Source of the DNA: Bordetella sp.
GTDB taxonomy: Bacteria; Pseudomonadota; Gammaproteobacteria; Burkholderiales; Burkholderiaceae_B
Direction: 5' to 3'
Length of the DNA: 5,450 bases
Assembly: GCA_027450125.1 (NCBI GenBank)
Contig: DAIDKG010000551.1
Location: forward strand, 1 to 5,450
In this document: in pieces, positions 5,380 to 5,450 of the stretch
Layout: each line of letters starts with the position of its first letter
Position numbering within the stretch: position 1 is the first letter of the stretch
Notes under the pieces: model-generated
What the model saw: the letters and a program-made list of their open reading frames with translations, nothing else
What the model was told of the DNA's origin: nothing
The model's database searches: none
Program-made: the position numbers and the translations under genes

Positions 5380-5450
5380 GATCGACTATGTCAAGGACAA
5401 GTACGGCAAGGACGCGGTCAGCCAGATCGTCACCTTCGGCACCATGGCCG
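5378..5450 (+). CDS. dnaE: Internal fragment of DNA polymerase III alpha subunit
   Basis: The plus frame reads VIDYVKDKYG then KDAVSQIVTFGTMA to the window edge. This matches the highly conserved stretch of bacterial replicative polymerase DnaE just after the palm-domain catalytic aspartates (E. coli has [27 protein letters not shown] in part, from memory). DnaE is the catalytic subunit of the replicative polymerase and normally exceeds 1,100 residues; only about 24 are visible. The 400 or so residues before this point, including the PHP domain and the catalytic aspartates, are absent, because the DNA to the left is dehydratase on the other strand. There is no start codon or ribosome site, so this is a broken or chimeric copy at this end. 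It may run on intact to the right. Confidence 0.88.
   Translation, partial: MIDYVKDKYGKDAVSQIVTFGTMA

Noticed and set aside
5366..5450. Insertion sequence or phage attachment site at the junction
   Set aside because: No transposase fragment, terminal inverted repeat, target duplication or tRNA sequence is visible; DnaE coding starts directly.

Overview
The window is GC-rich, densely coding DNA from a proteobacterium. The protein types, codon use and the DnaE fragment fit a Burkholderiales/Alcaligenaceae organism such as Bordetella or Achromobacter. The genus is an inference from sequence style, not from a search. I see no tRNA, rRNA, CRISPR array or insertion sequence.

Left part (1-2041, all on the minus strand). 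A glyoxalase/VOC-fold protein (1631-2041) is followed, after a 208-base gap, by a two-gene regulatory unit. This unit is a DGPF-motif YCII-family protein (994-1422) whose stop overlaps the start of a long ECF sigma factor (997 down past base 1). The sigma factor has the C-terminal extension of the ECF42 class, which is known to be linked to DGPF proteins. A TGTCGA/CGTC pair with 17-base spacing sits just upstream of the DGPF gene and matches the ECF42 promoter pattern, so the unit is probably autoregulated.

Middle part (2149-4218). An uncharacterised exported protein with four cysteines (minus strand, 2149-2892) diverges from a 12-TM MFS transporter of the YhhS/YfcJ type (plus strand, 3013-4218). 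About 100 bases of divergent regulatory DNA lie between them and hold a small palindrome.

Right part (4219-5450). A convergent gap with two hairpins separates the transporter from the C-terminal ~330 codons of an IlvD/Edd-family dehydratase, closest to the sugar-acid dehydratases (minus strand, 4391 to about 5374). The dehydratase reading then stops abruptly at about 5371-5379. The last ~73 bases encode an internal piece of the DNA polymerase III alpha subunit (dnaE) on the plus strand. Two unrelated genes are therefore joined head-to-head, both without their 5' halves and with no mobile element at the join. This is the most anomalous point in the window. It is more likely a chimeric assembly or clone join than a viable chromosomal arrangement, unless dnaE is duplicated. 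I found no convincing new biological system. The best biology is the ECF42-DGPF module with its visible promoter.
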